From the NCBI RefSeq assembly GCF_049056525.1, contig NZ_JBHUPT010000014.1, positions 124,001-188,000 on the forward strand: 64,000 bases of DNA. Direction: 5' to 3'. The stretch is from Leisingera coralii (GTDB lineage: Bacteria; Pseudomonadota; Alphaproteobacteria; Rhodobacterales; Rhodobacteraceae). The position numbers and the translations under genes are program-made. Below the pieces are notes generated by a model. That model had not been told where the DNA came from, made no database searches, and saw only the letters and a list, made by a program, of their open reading frames with translations. Positions 26,868 through 35,111 of this stretch are shown one piece after another (within the stretch, counting starts at the first letter, position 1; each line of letters begins with the position of its first letter).

Positions 26868-27603
26868 GACACGTAACCTGGACAAGAGCTTTGGTGCCGT
26901 CCACGTCACCCGCAATGTATCGCTGAAATTGGAGCGGGGAGAACGCCGCGTGATCCTGGGGCCCAATGGCGCGGGCAAGACAACGCTGTTCAACCAACTG
27001 GTGGGTGAACTCACGCCCGACAACGGATCGGTTCATCTCGCTGGCGAAGATGTCACCGCCTTGCCTGTTGCCAAACGCGCCCGCCGCGGCCTGTCGCGCA
27101 GCTACCAGAAGAATACTCTGTTCGACGGTCTGACGGTTGAGGAAAATCTTGGGCTTGCCGCTGCCGTGCATACCGGCAACGCGACGCAGCTTTGGGCAGA
27201 TAGCCTGGCAAAGCCCGACGTTCGCGAAATCGTCGAGGAGGTGGCGGAACAGGTCAACCTGATGCCGTTCATTCACGCCAAAGTATCTGAGATCAGCTAC
27301 GGCGTGCGCCGCCAGCTCGAAGTTGGCGTCGCGCTCGCCACAAGGCCGCTTGTACTGCTGATGGACGAACCCACTAGCGGTGTCGGGCCTGAGATGTCGA
27401 AGGGGTTTCACGACTTGCTGAACAATCTGCCGCGTGACCTGACAATGCTCATCATCGAGCACGACATGGACCTCGCCTTCGATGTGGCGGACACGATCAC
27501 TGTGCTCAACTACGGCGAAGTTGTCTTTGGCGGCTTGCCGGAGGAGGCCCGCGGGTCAAGCCTGCTAAAGGAAATCTATTTGGGGAGCTGGGAAGATGCT
27601 TGA
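26860..27603 (+). CDS. ABC transporter ATP-binding protein, LivG type
   Basis: A 247-residue ATPase with Walker A GPNGAGKTT and Walker B LVLLMDEPTSGV. The signature segment reads ISYGVRRQLEVGVAL, the usual LivG deviation from LSGGQ. The C-terminal LivG-specific tail is present. It overlaps the next ATPase gene by 8 bp. Confidence 0.93.
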   Translation: MLETRNLDKSFGAVHVTRNVSLKLERGERRVILGPNGAGKTTLFNQLVGELTPDNGSVHLAGEDVTALPVAKRARRGLSRSYQKNTLFDGLTVEENLGLAAAVHTGNATQLWADSLAKPDVREIVEEVAEQVNLMPFIHAKVSEISYGVRRQLEVGVALATRPLVLLMDEPTSGVGPEMSKGFHDLLNNLPRDLTMLIIEHDMDLAFDVADTITVLNYGEVVFGGLPEEARGSSLLKEIYLGSWEDA

Positions 27604-28294
27604 ACTGAAGGCAATCGAATCCGGTTATGGCGAAACGCAAGTTCTCTATGGCCTTTCGCTGGAAGCGCAAAAGGGCAGGGTGCTGGCCATCCTGGGCCGC
27701 AATGGCGCAGGAAAATCCACCACGCTGAAAACCATCATGGGTCTCCTTCCGATCAAGTCCGGTGAGATCGCCTTCGAGGGTAAACCGATCGCGAGGCAAC
27801 CATTTGACATCGCCAAGAGTGGTATCGCTTACGTTCCTGAAACGCGTGACATCTTCCCGTCTTTGACAGTGCGCGAAAACCTGGAGATAGCGGCTAAGCG
27901 ATTTGGCGGAACCAAGACCGAATGGACGATGGAACGGGTTCTGGATCTTTTTCCCCGTCTTGGGGAGCGGATGGACAACGGCGGCACCCAACTGTCAGGC
28001 GGCGAGCAGCAAATGCTGGCGATTGCACGCGGTTTGCTGATGAATCCCCGCCTCCTGATCCTCGATGAACCGACCGAGGGCCTGGCGCCGATCATTGTGA
28101 AACTGATCCACGACAAGCTCCAGGACCTGAAGGCAGCCGGGCTTTCGATGATCATCGTGGAGCAAAACTTTGGTTTTGCAACCTCGCTTGCCGATGACGT
28201 GGTGGTGGTTGGCAAAGGCCAGGTAGTCTGGACTGGCAGTGCAGAAGAGATCAAGGCAGACGAGAGCTCGCAGCATACCTGGCTTGGTGTGTAA
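27596..28294 (+). CDS. ABC transporter ATP-binding protein, LivF type
   Basis: A 232-residue second ATPase of the Liv-type importer, with Walker A GRNGAGKST, signature LSGGEQQML and Walker B LLILDEPTEGLAP. It is the last gene of the catB-benABCD-liv run and converges on the LysR gene with only 29 bp between stops. Confidence 0.93.
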   Translation: MLELKAIESGYGETQVLYGLSLEAQKGRVLAILGRNGAGKSTTLKTIMGLLPIKSGEIAFEGKPIARQPFDIAKSGIAYVPETRDIFPSLTVRENLEIAAKRFGGTKTEWTMERVLDLFPRLGERMDNGGTQLSGGEQQMLAIARGLLMNPRLLILDEPTEGLAPIIVKLIHDKLQDLKAAGLSMIIVEQNFGFATSLADDVVVVGKGQVVWTGSAEEIKADESSQHTWLGV

Positions 28295-28323
28295 TTGGGC
28301 CGTCTGGAATACTGGTTGTCCAA

Positions 28324-29214
28324 CTAGAAAACCTTGCGGGCTACCTTTTGCGCGATGTTGACGAAGTTCTTCACATGCAGGCCTTGCTCGTCTAACCGGT
28401 AGTTAACAGACAGTTCGGTGCGCGCGACTTCCGGTTCGATCTTGAGGAATTTCATGCCCTTCCGCGGGGCGTTTGCAACTGACTCCGGCACGATGCAAAC
28501 GCCCTCGCCGACGGCAACCAAGCCGAGCGCGGTTTGCAGATCCATGCACCAGATGCGTAGCGGCGCTTCGAAACCGGCGTCTTCGATAGCTTTTAGAACC
28601 ATGTCCGCATAGCTCGGGCGGGGTTTCTCAGGGTAGAGGATTAGATGGTGCGTCTTCAGGCGCTCAAGCTTAGCGACTGAGCGTGTCCCCGTGTCCACAA
28701 TATCGGGTAAGGCTAGGATTAGCCTTTCTTCGACCAGGTGTTTCGAAAGGAACTCTGGATCCTTAAGCGTTGGGCGCGCGAACACCACGTCGAGTTCGCG
28801 TGACACCAAGGCCCTATGCAGATCTGCATTGTTCATGGGGATAAGGCTAAGGTTCACTTCCGGATAATTCGCTCTGTAGGACCGGATGATGTTTGGGAGT
28901 ATGCCAAAGGTCGCAGAACCAACGAAGCCGATACGCAGACGCCCCTCAGCCCCCTGGCCCAAGCGGCGTACTTCCAGCTGGGTATCTTCGATCTGGGCCA
29001 AGATTGATTTCCCACGCTCAAGCAGCCTTTCCCCTGCTTGAGTCATCGTGATCGCGCTGCGGCCGCGATTGAATAGGATTGCACCAAGCTCTTCTTCCAA
29101 CTGCTTGATCTGGCGGCTGAGCGGTGGTTGCGCCATGTCGAGACGCTCAGCTGCCCGCCCAAAATGCAATTCTTCCGCCACCGCAATGAAATAGGATAGC
29201 TGTTTGAAGTTCAT
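28324..29214 (-). CDS. LysR-family regulator (CatM/BenM-like candidate)
   Basis: A 296-residue LysR-type activator. The N-terminal winged HTH is FKQLSYFIAVAEELHFGRAAERLDMAQPPLSRQIKQLE and the periplasmic-binding-protein-like effector domain is residues 90-296. AGGGAG lies upstream of the ATG at 29214. Position between the ben genes and the intradiol dioxygenase gene suggests it senses muconate or benzoate and controls both. The duplicated dyads upstream of catA are its likely operators (inference). Confidence 0.88.
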   Translation of the reverse strand: MNFKQLSYFIAVAEELHFGRAAERLDMAQPPLSRQIKQLEEELGAILFNRGRSAITMTQAGERLLERGKSILAQIEDTQLEVRRLGQGAEGRLRIGFVGSATFGILPNIIRSYRANYPEVNLSLIPMNNADLHRALVSRELDVVFARPTLKDPEFLSKHLVEERLILALPDIVDTGTRSVAKLERLKTHHLILYPEKPRPSYADMVLKAIEDAGFEAPLRIWCMDLQTALGLVAVGEGVCIVPESVANAPRKGMKFLKIEPEVARTELSVNYRLDEQGLHVKNFVNIAQKVARKVF

Positions 29215-29261
29215 TTTCAGGCACTCCCTCAGGAATTCACGTTAAGCGATCCCATCAAATG

Positions 29262-29288
29262 AAAAAAGACCCCCGAAAATCGGGGGTC
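29262..29288 (-). terminator. Rho-independent terminator of the intradiol dioxygenase gene
   Basis: Perfect stem GACCCCCG (29268-29275) with CGGGGGTC (29281-29288), 5-nt loop. On the minus strand it is followed by TTTTTT, 24 bp beyond the dioxygenase stop. It insulates the LysR gene from upstream transcription. Confidence 0.9.
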
Positions 29289-29311
29289 AGTTTGGTGGGA
29301 GGTGAAGTGGT

Positions 29312-30187
29312 TTACTCGGCGGCTACGGCCTGCTCGGCGGCACCGGTCTTAAGCACAAAGTCGAACTCGAAGTGCAGATCAGTGCCCAATTCCTTGGGGG
29401 CCGGCTTGAACTTGCCGATCAAGCTTTCCTTGACGGCAAACACGCTGTCGTTCTCCAGCCATTCGCTGTCGGCATCGTAGATTTGGCTAATCAGCGGGCG
29501 GTAACCGTCCTTGGAGATAACGAAATGCATGTGGCCAGGGCGGTTCGGGTGGTGCCCCATAAAGCGCAGCAGCTCCCCTGCCGTCTCGTCGTCGGGGATC
29601 GGGTAGGGGACAGGCCGGACGGCAACAAAGGCATAGTGCCCGTTGTCGTCGGTTTCGAACCGGCCGCGGAGGTTGTATTCGGGCTGGTCAGGATCGAGGT
29701 TCTCGTAGATGCCGTTCGGTGCATCCTCCCAGACATCGAGCGTTACACCAGGAATGCCGTTGCCGTTCTCGTCGCGGATGTAACCTTCGTAGTAGGCTGT
29801 TTCTTCGTTGTCGAAGTGCTTTTGAATGGTCGACGCGCCTTTGGGCAGGACTGGCGGGTTTTCGCGGTAGAATGGTCCGAGCACGGTCGATTCACTCTCG
29901 TTGCCTTCGACCGGGTTGGTCATCATGTCGACCAGGACTTCGATGCCCAGGATATCGGCCAGCAGGATGAATTCCTGGCGGTTGTCGTTGCAAAGCTGGC
30001 CAGCGCGGGCAAGGTAATCACAGGCGGCCAGAAATTCGTGATGCTGAAGCTTCACGTCTTTGATGAAAGCATGCATGTGCTTGATGATGCCTGTCGCGAT
30101 CTCGCGTTCACGGTCGCTGATATCGCCGTGCTGGCCGAGGCTGCCGATCACAACCTCTGTAATGTTTTCTTGGTTGACGATGCCCAT
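29312..30187 (-). CDS. catA: Intradiol ring-cleavage dioxygenase (catechol 1,2-dioxygenase role)
   Basis: A 291-residue Fe(III) intradiol dioxygenase cleaving catechol to cis,cis-muconate. By family alignment the iron ligands are Tyr161 (NGIYENL), Tyr195 (VPYPIP), His219 and His221 (RPGHMHF). The PVPYPIPDD segment resembles the hydroxyquinol and chlorocatechol dioxygenase branch more than classical CatA, so the substrate range may be broader. The ben-cat neighbours argue for catechol. The ATG at 30187 has AGGAGG about 9 bp upstream; a longer frame is rejected. It has its own strong terminator. Confidence 0.88.
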   Translation of the reverse strand: MGIVNQENITEVVIGSLGQHGDISDREREIATGIIKHMHAFIKDVKLQHHEFLAACDYLARAGQLCNDNRQEFILLADILGIEVLVDMMTNPVEGNESESTVLGPFYRENPPVLPKGASTIQKHFDNEETAYYEGYIRDENGNGIPGVTLDVWEDAPNGIYENLDPDQPEYNLRGRFETDDNGHYAFVAVRPVPYPIPDDETAGELLRFMGHHPNRPGHMHFVISKDGYRPLISQIYDADSEWLENDSVFAVKESLIGKFKPAPKELGTDLHFEFDFVLKTGAAEQAVAAE

Positions 30188-30296
30188 GGATAATTCCTCC
30201 TCCTGGCTGTCTGGGGGTTCGAATACAGGACGCTCCACCGTCCCTCGTCTGCGATCGAACTTCCCCCCAATCGCTCCTCATCCCAATGCCTGGGGC

Positions 30297-30312
30297 GGTA
30301 TCGGGCAATACC
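30297..30312. promoter_or_regulatory. Dyad operator 1 in the catA divergent promoter region
   Basis: GGTATCGGGCAATACC, a 5-bp-arm dyad, read on the minus strand as GGTATTGCCCGATACC, located 110 bp upstream of the catA start. It matches 14 of 16 positions of the second dyad at 30388. The T-N11-A form fits LysR-type operators. Confidence 0.6.
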
Positions 30313-30387
30313 GCAAACGGTTGTAGCCCTCGGAGTGTCCTTTAAATCAAGCAGTTATAAGGGCATTCCAGATGCGCCCAACCTGAG

Positions 30388-30403
30388 AGTATTGCCCCAT
30401 ACC
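30388..30403. promoter_or_regulatory. Dyad operator 2 in the catA divergent promoter region
   Basis: AGTATTGCCCCATACC on the plus strand, 73 bp before the GTG of the next operon. It is in the opposite orientation to dyad 1. The pair flanks the centre of the 288-bp region between the two divergent units, so one regulator probably serves both. Confidence 0.6.
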
Positions 30404-30475
30404 CGGGATGGCATGGCTTCACTGTATTGGCTCGTGGCACCAACGCTTCTGTAAATTATCGCATGGGAGGCTGAG

Positions 30476-30856
30476 GTGATCGATACCTTCAAGCATATTC
30501 AGCAAAGCCTTGAGGCGACGCCGCACTTGCTGCGCCTCGGCTGTCTGTTTTCCGAAACGGTGCTGATCGAGATCGACGGCAGCGAGTACTACCTGTCTTT
30601 CGATAAAGGGCTCATCGTGTCCGTCGTAGAAGGTCCGAGCCGCAAGACACCCTGGCGATTTGCCCTGCGCACAGATGCCGAAGCACTGGAAAAGTTCTGG
30701 CAGGCCCGTCCCGAGCCGGGGTTTCACGACATTTTCGGGCTGGTGAAGATCGGCCGGGGCCGGATTGATGGCGACATCCTGAGCCTCGTCAAAAACCTGC
30801 GCTTCTTCAAGGAAGTGCTGACGCTGGCACGCGCAAAAAAGGAGCTGGCCGCATGA
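30476..30856 (+). CDS. SCP2-like small protein
   Basis: A 126-residue soluble protein resembling the SCP2 sterol-carrier fold: a strand-rich middle (VLIEIDGSEYYLSFDKGLIVSVVEG) and helical ends. It starts with GTG at 30476 behind GGGAGG. It heads a five-gene operon with alpha/beta hydrolase, Cys-rich protein, BKACE and BenE. The role is unknown; binding of a hydrophobic or CoA-linked intermediate is possible. Confidence 0.65.
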   Translation: MIDTFKHIQQSLEATPHLLRLGCLFSETVLIEIDGSEYYLSFDKGLIVSVVEGPSRKTPWRFALRTDAEALEKFWQARPEPGFHDIFGLVKIGRGRIDGDILSLVKNLRFFKEVLTLARAKKELAA

Positions 30857-31710
30857 GTATCGAACCGATCACCGGCCGCTATGTCACCGTCACCGTGGGC
30901 GGCGCGCCCCGCCGGATCTATTTCGAGGAAGCAGGGCAGGGCCGTCCGGTCATCTGTCTGCACACCGCCGGGGCTGATACCCGCCAGTGGCGTCATCTGA
31001 TGAACGACACAGAGATCACCGCTTCGAACCGCCTGATCGCTTTTGACATGCCATGGCACGGAAAATCGCTGCCGCCTGAAGGCTTTGAGACCCAGGAATA
31101 CCTGCTGACCACCGAAGCCTATATCGAGACCGTTCTCGCGGTCATCGACGGTCTTGGGCTGGAATGCCCGGTTCTGGCTGGCTGCTCTATGGGCGGGCGC
31201 ATCGCGCTGCAACTCGCGGCTTTGCATCCCGAGAAATTCAGCGGTTTTATCGCAATAGAAGCCTCTGATTTCCAGCCCGCCTGGTATGATATCGACTGGT
31301 TCCACCGCCCGGATGCCCATGGCGGCGAGATGGGCGCAGCGCTTGTTTCGGCCAACATTTCCCCCTTCGCGCCAAATGCCGAGCGCTGGAACACATTGTG
31401 GATGTTCATGCAAAGTGGTCCCGGCGTTTTCCGTGGCGATCTGAGTTTTTACACAAAGGACGACAGCCTGATCCCGCGTTTGCCGACGATCGCTACGGCA
31501 AATACCCCTGTTCACATCATCGTCGGGGCTTACGACCTGACATGCACACCCGAGGATGCCGAGCGGACAGCCAAGGCGATCCCTGGCGCGACGCTCGCTG
31601 TGATGGACAAGCTCGGACATTTCCCGATGAGCGAACACCCGGACGGGTTCCGTCCCTTCTTCGTCGAAGCTCTTGGGAAAATGCCCAAACCAGCTGCGAA
31701 GGCGGCCTGA
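30853..31710 (+). CDS. Alpha/beta hydrolase (possible enol-lactonase)
   Basis: A 285-residue alpha/beta hydrolase with nucleophile Ser in GCSMGGR, an oxyanion HTAGADTRQW segment, a late Asp in GAYDLTCTPED and the catalytic His in KLGHFPMSEH. It overlaps the SCP2-like gene by 4 bp. In a catechol pathway the enzyme of this fold is 3-oxoadipate enol-lactonase (PcaD/CatD), and this gene is the only candidate in the window. The family is broad, so the substrate is inferred from neighbours only. Confidence 0.85.
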   Translation: MSIEPITGRYVTVTVGGAPRRIYFEEAGQGRPVICLHTAGADTRQWRHLMNDTEITASNRLIAFDMPWHGKSLPPEGFETQEYLLTTEAYIETVLAVIDGLGLECPVLAGCSMGGRIALQLAALHPEKFSGFIAIEASDFQPAWYDIDWFHRPDAHGGEMGAALVSANISPFAPNAERWNTLWMFMQSGPGVFRGDLSFYTKDDSLIPRLPTIATANTPVHIIVGAYDLTCTPEDAERTAKAIPGATLAVMDKLGHFPMSEHPDGFRPFFVEALGKMPKPAAKAA

Positions 31711-31738
31711 CACTCAAATCAGCACGGGAGGAGGAGCC

Positions 31739-31891
31739 ATGTGCAAGAATGCCGACAACCCCTGTCCAGGATGCAAGAAGCACAAAAAGGCAGAGGCCGC
31801 ATGGATGTTCTTCACCGACGAAGAACGCGCCGCCATCGAGAGTATGAGGCAGGCCGGCAAGGCCTCCGCATCGCGCAAGGCACGCTCCTGA
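31739..31891 (+). CDS. 50-residue Cys-rich small protein
   Basis: A very short protein with three cysteines in its first 15 residues (C2, C9, C12 in MCKNADNPCPGCKKHKK), then a helical, Lys/Arg-rich tail. A strong GGGAGGAGGAG site stands just before the ATG at 31739, supporting real translation. It lies between the hydrolase and BKACE genes in one operon. The CPxCxKHKK knot could bind zinc or an iron-sulfur cluster. I know no family. Confidence 0.7.
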   Translation: MCKNADNPCPGCKKHKKAEAAWMFFTDEERAAIESMRQAGKASASRKARS

Positions 31892-31949
31892 ACGGATCCA
31901 AACCTGACGTGCCGCATTTCCCGTGACGCGGCAAAACCGGAACAAGACA

Positions 31950-32837
31950 ATGACAAACCCCTGCATCATCTGCGTGGCGATTACCGGCAGCCTGCCGACC
32001 AAAGCCAACAATCCGGCTGTTCCAATCATCGTATCGGAGCAGGTGGAATCGACCCACGAAGCCTTTGAGGCGGGTGCCACCATCGTTCATGCGCATGTGC
32101 GCAATGAGGATGAGACGCCCTCATCGGACCCTGAGAAATTCGCGGCCCTGAAGGAAGGTATCGAGAAACACTGCCCGGGCATGATCATCCAGTTCTCGAC
32201 CGGCGGGCGGTCGGGTGCGGGCAAGACACGCGGCGGGATGCTGCCCTTGCGGCCTGACATGGCGTCGCTTTCGGTCGGGTCGAACAATTTCCCAACCCGT
32301 GTCTACGAGAATCCGCCGGATCTGGTGGCCTGGCTGGCTTCGGAAATGCTGGCCTACGACGTCAAGCCAGAGATCGAAGCGTTCGATCTTAGTCACATCC
32401 TGAAAGCCAGACAGATGGCCGATGAAGGCCAGCTTGCGGGCACACCCTACATTCAGTTCGTGATGGGGGTGAAGAACGCCATGCCGGTCGATCGGGATGT
32501 GTTTGACTACTACATCCGCACCGTTCACCGTCTTTTCGGTGACGATGCGCCATGGTGCGCGGCCGGCATCGGGGCCAATCAGCTCACGCTGAATGAATGG
32601 GCGATTGCTGCGGGCGGGCACGCGCGTACAGGGCTTGAGGACAATGTCCGCCTCGACCGGAACACGCTGGCCCCCTCCAATGCCGCTCTGGTTCGACGAA
32701 CCGCGGAAATTTGCGCAAAGAACAACCGCCCCGTCGCGACCTGGCAGGAAGCGCGGCGCATCCTCGGGCTTCGCCTGCCCACCGACAGCATGAACCGAGG
32801 CGAGACCGAAAAAACCGCGGCGGCCACAATTGTCTGA
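31950..32837 (+). CDS. BKACE-family beta-keto acid cleavage enzyme
   Basis: A 295-residue TIM-barrel Zn enzyme of the beta-keto acid cleavage family (DUF849), which condenses a beta-keto acid with acetyl-CoA to give acetoacetate and a new CoA ester. Zinc-ligand motif HAHVRNED is present after the first strands, followed by QFSTGG, SLSVGSNNF and the late WCAAGIGANQ segment. The family is functionally diverse and includes members acting on 3-oxoadipate (recalled). In this operon 3-oxoadipate is the natural guess. The ATG at 31950 with GGA about 8 bp upstream is preferred to GTG 31923. Confidence 0.88.
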   Translation: MTNPCIICVAITGSLPTKANNPAVPIIVSEQVESTHEAFEAGATIVHAHVRNEDETPSSDPEKFAALKEGIEKHCPGMIIQFSTGGRSGAGKTRGGMLPLRPDMASLSVGSNNFPTRVYENPPDLVAWLASEMLAYDVKPEIEAFDLSHILKARQMADEGQLAGTPYIQFVMGVKNAMPVDRDVFDYYIRTVHRLFGDDAPWCAAGIGANQLTLNEWAIAAGGHARTGLEDNVRLDRNTLAPSNAALVRRTAEICAKNNRPVATWQEARRILGLRLPTDSMNRGETEKTAAATIV

Positions 32838-34038
32838 TACGGCTGGATACCAGCGACTGCGCCTGGGGGACATTTCCGGCTCCGCCGTCGGGGCCGGTTT
32901 CCTTGCAGTCCTTGTATCTTATTCCGGTCCTCTGCTGATCTATCTCAGTGCTGCCGAGGCCATGGAAATTTCCCGGCCGGCATTCACATCGTGGGTTTTC
33001 GCAATCTCGATCGCGGCAGGGCTGTCGAGCATCGTCCTCAGCCTGTGGTTCCGTGTCCCTGTCGCCATGGCCTGGTCCGCGCCTGGAACCGTGCTTCTTA
33101 TCGGGTTCGGTCCTTCTTTGCCTGCTGCTGAGATGGCAGGTGCCTACATTGCCGTCGCGGCGGCTTTGGTCCTCATCGGTATTTCCGGCCTGTTCGATCG
33201 GCTCGTGAAAGTCCTTCCTCCCGCCGTAACTAACGGCATGATGGCGGGTATCCTGTTCGGTTTCGGCCTCAAGGCTGCAGGCGGGTTGACCACAGATCCG
33301 GTGGTGGTCTCCGTTCTCATCGCAGCCTTCGCAATTTGCACCGCCACCGTGCCGCGCTATGCCGTGCTCGCTTTGCTTGGGCTGGCTCTTATGCTCACCT
33401 CCATCGCTTATGAAACATCGATCACATCGGTGAGCTTGTCGATGGCGCAGCCACAAGCAATAGCGCCAGAGTTCTCGGTGGCAGCGATGCTCAGTCTTGC
33501 AGTGCCGTTGCTAATAACGACTCTCAGCGGGCAATATCTGCCAGGAATGGCGGTTCTGAGAGCCAATGGCTACGCGGTCTCGGCCAATCCGATCATGATC
33601 TTTGGAGGGCTTGCGTCCGCGGGCGCCGCGGTGTTCGGCGGGATCAGCACCGCGCTTGCGTCAATCACGGCTGCTTTCTGCGCAGGGCCAGACAGTCACG
33701 AAAACCCGGAGCGCCGCTACATTGCGGGTGTTGCCTGCGGATTGTTCTTCTGCCTCGGCGGGCTCTATGCCGGGAGCATCGTCGACATCCTGATCATGCT
33801 GCCATCCTCCGTCATCGCACTGCTGGCGGGGTTGGCGCTGCTGCAACCGATCCTGAAATTTACCGCCGCAATGATGGCGTCCGAAGATGCGCAGGCTGGG
33901 CTGCTCACCTTCATTTTCACCGCATCCGGCGTGTCGCTCTTCGGGATCGGCGCGGCATTCTGGGGAGTCGTGGCGGGCATCGTGTTTCATTTCCTGACGC
34001 GGTTTGGCCGCTGGATGGTGGACCGGCTGGCGGCGTGA
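32830..34038 (+). CDS. benE: BenE-family benzoate/H+ symporter
   Basis: A 402-residue polytopic secondary transporter with about 12 hydrophobic segments. Family blocks are SGSAVGAGFLAVLVSYSGPLLI, the WSAPGTVLL loop, LPPAVTNGMMAGILFGFG and NPERRYIAGV. The start is TTG at 32830, overlapping the BKACE stop by 8 bp, so it is the last gene of the operon and translationally coupled. It gives a second benzoate entry route besides the Liv-type ABC importer. Confidence 0.92.
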   Translation: MSDTAGYQRLRLGDISGSAVGAGFLAVLVSYSGPLLIYLSAAEAMEISRPAFTSWVFAISIAAGLSSIVLSLWFRVPVAMAWSAPGTVLLIGFGPSLPAAEMAGAYIAVAAALVLIGISGLFDRLVKVLPPAVTNGMMAGILFGFGLKAAGGLTTDPVVVSVLIAAFAICTATVPRYAVLALLGLALMLTSIAYETSITSVSLSMAQPQAIAPEFSVAAMLSLAVPLLITTLSGQYLPGMAVLRANGYAVSANPIMIFGGLASAGAAVFGGISTALASITAAFCAGPDSHENPERRYIAGVACGLFFCLGGLYAGSIVDILIMLPSSVIALLAGLALLQPILKFTAAMMASEDAQAGLLTFIFTASGVSLFGIGAAFWGVVAGIVFHFLTRFGRWMVDRLAA

Positions 34039-34061
34039 GCGGCCCCCCTTTGCATGCGGTT

Positions 34062-34985
34062 TCAGTACAGCTGGGCAAGGATGACGGGCACCGTGACGGC
34101 CCCAAAAAGCGTTGACAGAACAATGGCCGACGCGCCGGTTTCACCGACTGAGTGGCGGCCGCAGAACACCGCATAGGATAGAAACAGCGGCATGCACGAA
34201 AACAGGACCGCGTCCCGCGCTACCGGGTCCTGCCAGCCGAATACAGCGCAGAAGGCACCGCCGACCACAAACGGGTGGATGATCAGCTTGGCCACGGTGA
34301 CGGCCGCGACACGCGGTCCGCTGCGCGACACCCGGAATTGCAGGATACTGCCGCCGATCACGAACAGCGCGATGAACGGCGCGGCGGCGACGATTGACGT
34401 GACCACCCGGTCCAACCATTCCGGCAGGGTGAGGCCGGTCGCGAGGAAGGCGAAACCGGCGGCCAGACCCAAGACGACTGGGCTGTGCGCCAGTGCTTTC
34501 AAAGCGGCGCCAAAGGCGTTCTGACCGGATGTGTTCTCGGCCAGCAGCGCCAGTGTAGTCACGACCGGGATGATGATCGCGACTTCGGCGAACACGACCC
34601 AGGAAAAGACCTTGGCCGCGCTGCCGGGTATGAAGGCCGAGGCAATCGGGAAGCCGAGAAAAATGGTGTTGGCGGCCGCCCCGCCGAGCGCCAGGATAAT
34701 GCGCTGCGGGGCCGGTTCGTGCAGGGCAAAGCGCAGGATGGCCCACAGAACCGCGCTCGACACTAGCGATGCGGCGCCAAAGACGAATGCGTTGAGCCAG
34801 GAGAAATCCGCCAGCGTTTCGCCGTTTGCGATTGCGGAAAACAGCAGCACTGGAATGCAGGCATTCATCACGAACCGGTTCAGAACCGGCAGGCCGTCTG
34901 CGGGAAACCATCTGCGGGACACGAAGAGGCTGCCGATCCCGATCATCGTGAAGATCGGCAGCATTAGGAGCAGGACATCGGTCAT
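34062..34985 (-). CDS. AEC-family (auxin efflux carrier) transporter
   Basis: A 307-residue membrane protein with about ten hydrophobic segments and the AEC pattern (PIFTMIGIGSLFVSRRW at the start, LNRFVMNACIPVLLFSAIA, a repeat-like second half). Members move organic acids. It lies downstream of the MobA-like hydroxylase on the same strand, so it may handle hydroxybenzoates or their products (inference). Confidence 0.88.
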   Translation of the reverse strand: MTDVLLLMLPIFTMIGIGSLFVSRRWFPADGLPVLNRFVMNACIPVLLFSAIANGETLADFSWLNAFVFGAASLVSSAVLWAILRFALHEPAPQRIILALGGAAANTIFLGFPIASAFIPGSAAKVFSWVVFAEVAIIIPVVTTLALLAENTSGQNAFGAALKALAHSPVVLGLAAGFAFLATGLTLPEWLDRVVTSIVAAAPFIALFVIGGSILQFRVSRSGPRVAAVTVAKLIIHPFVVGGAFCAVFGWQDPVARDAVLFSCMPLFLSYAVFCGRHSVGETGASAIVLSTLFGAVTVPVILAQLY

Positions 34986-35111
34986 GGTGAATCACTTTGG
35001 AAGGCGCCGCTTGGGCGCGCGTGCATGTTGCCGGGCGCAGAGTCGGAGCTGGCACCAAGGTGCCAGCGCTGCATTTGAAAAAGCGCGGCGCGGTGTGCGG
35101 CGGCGGCCCCT

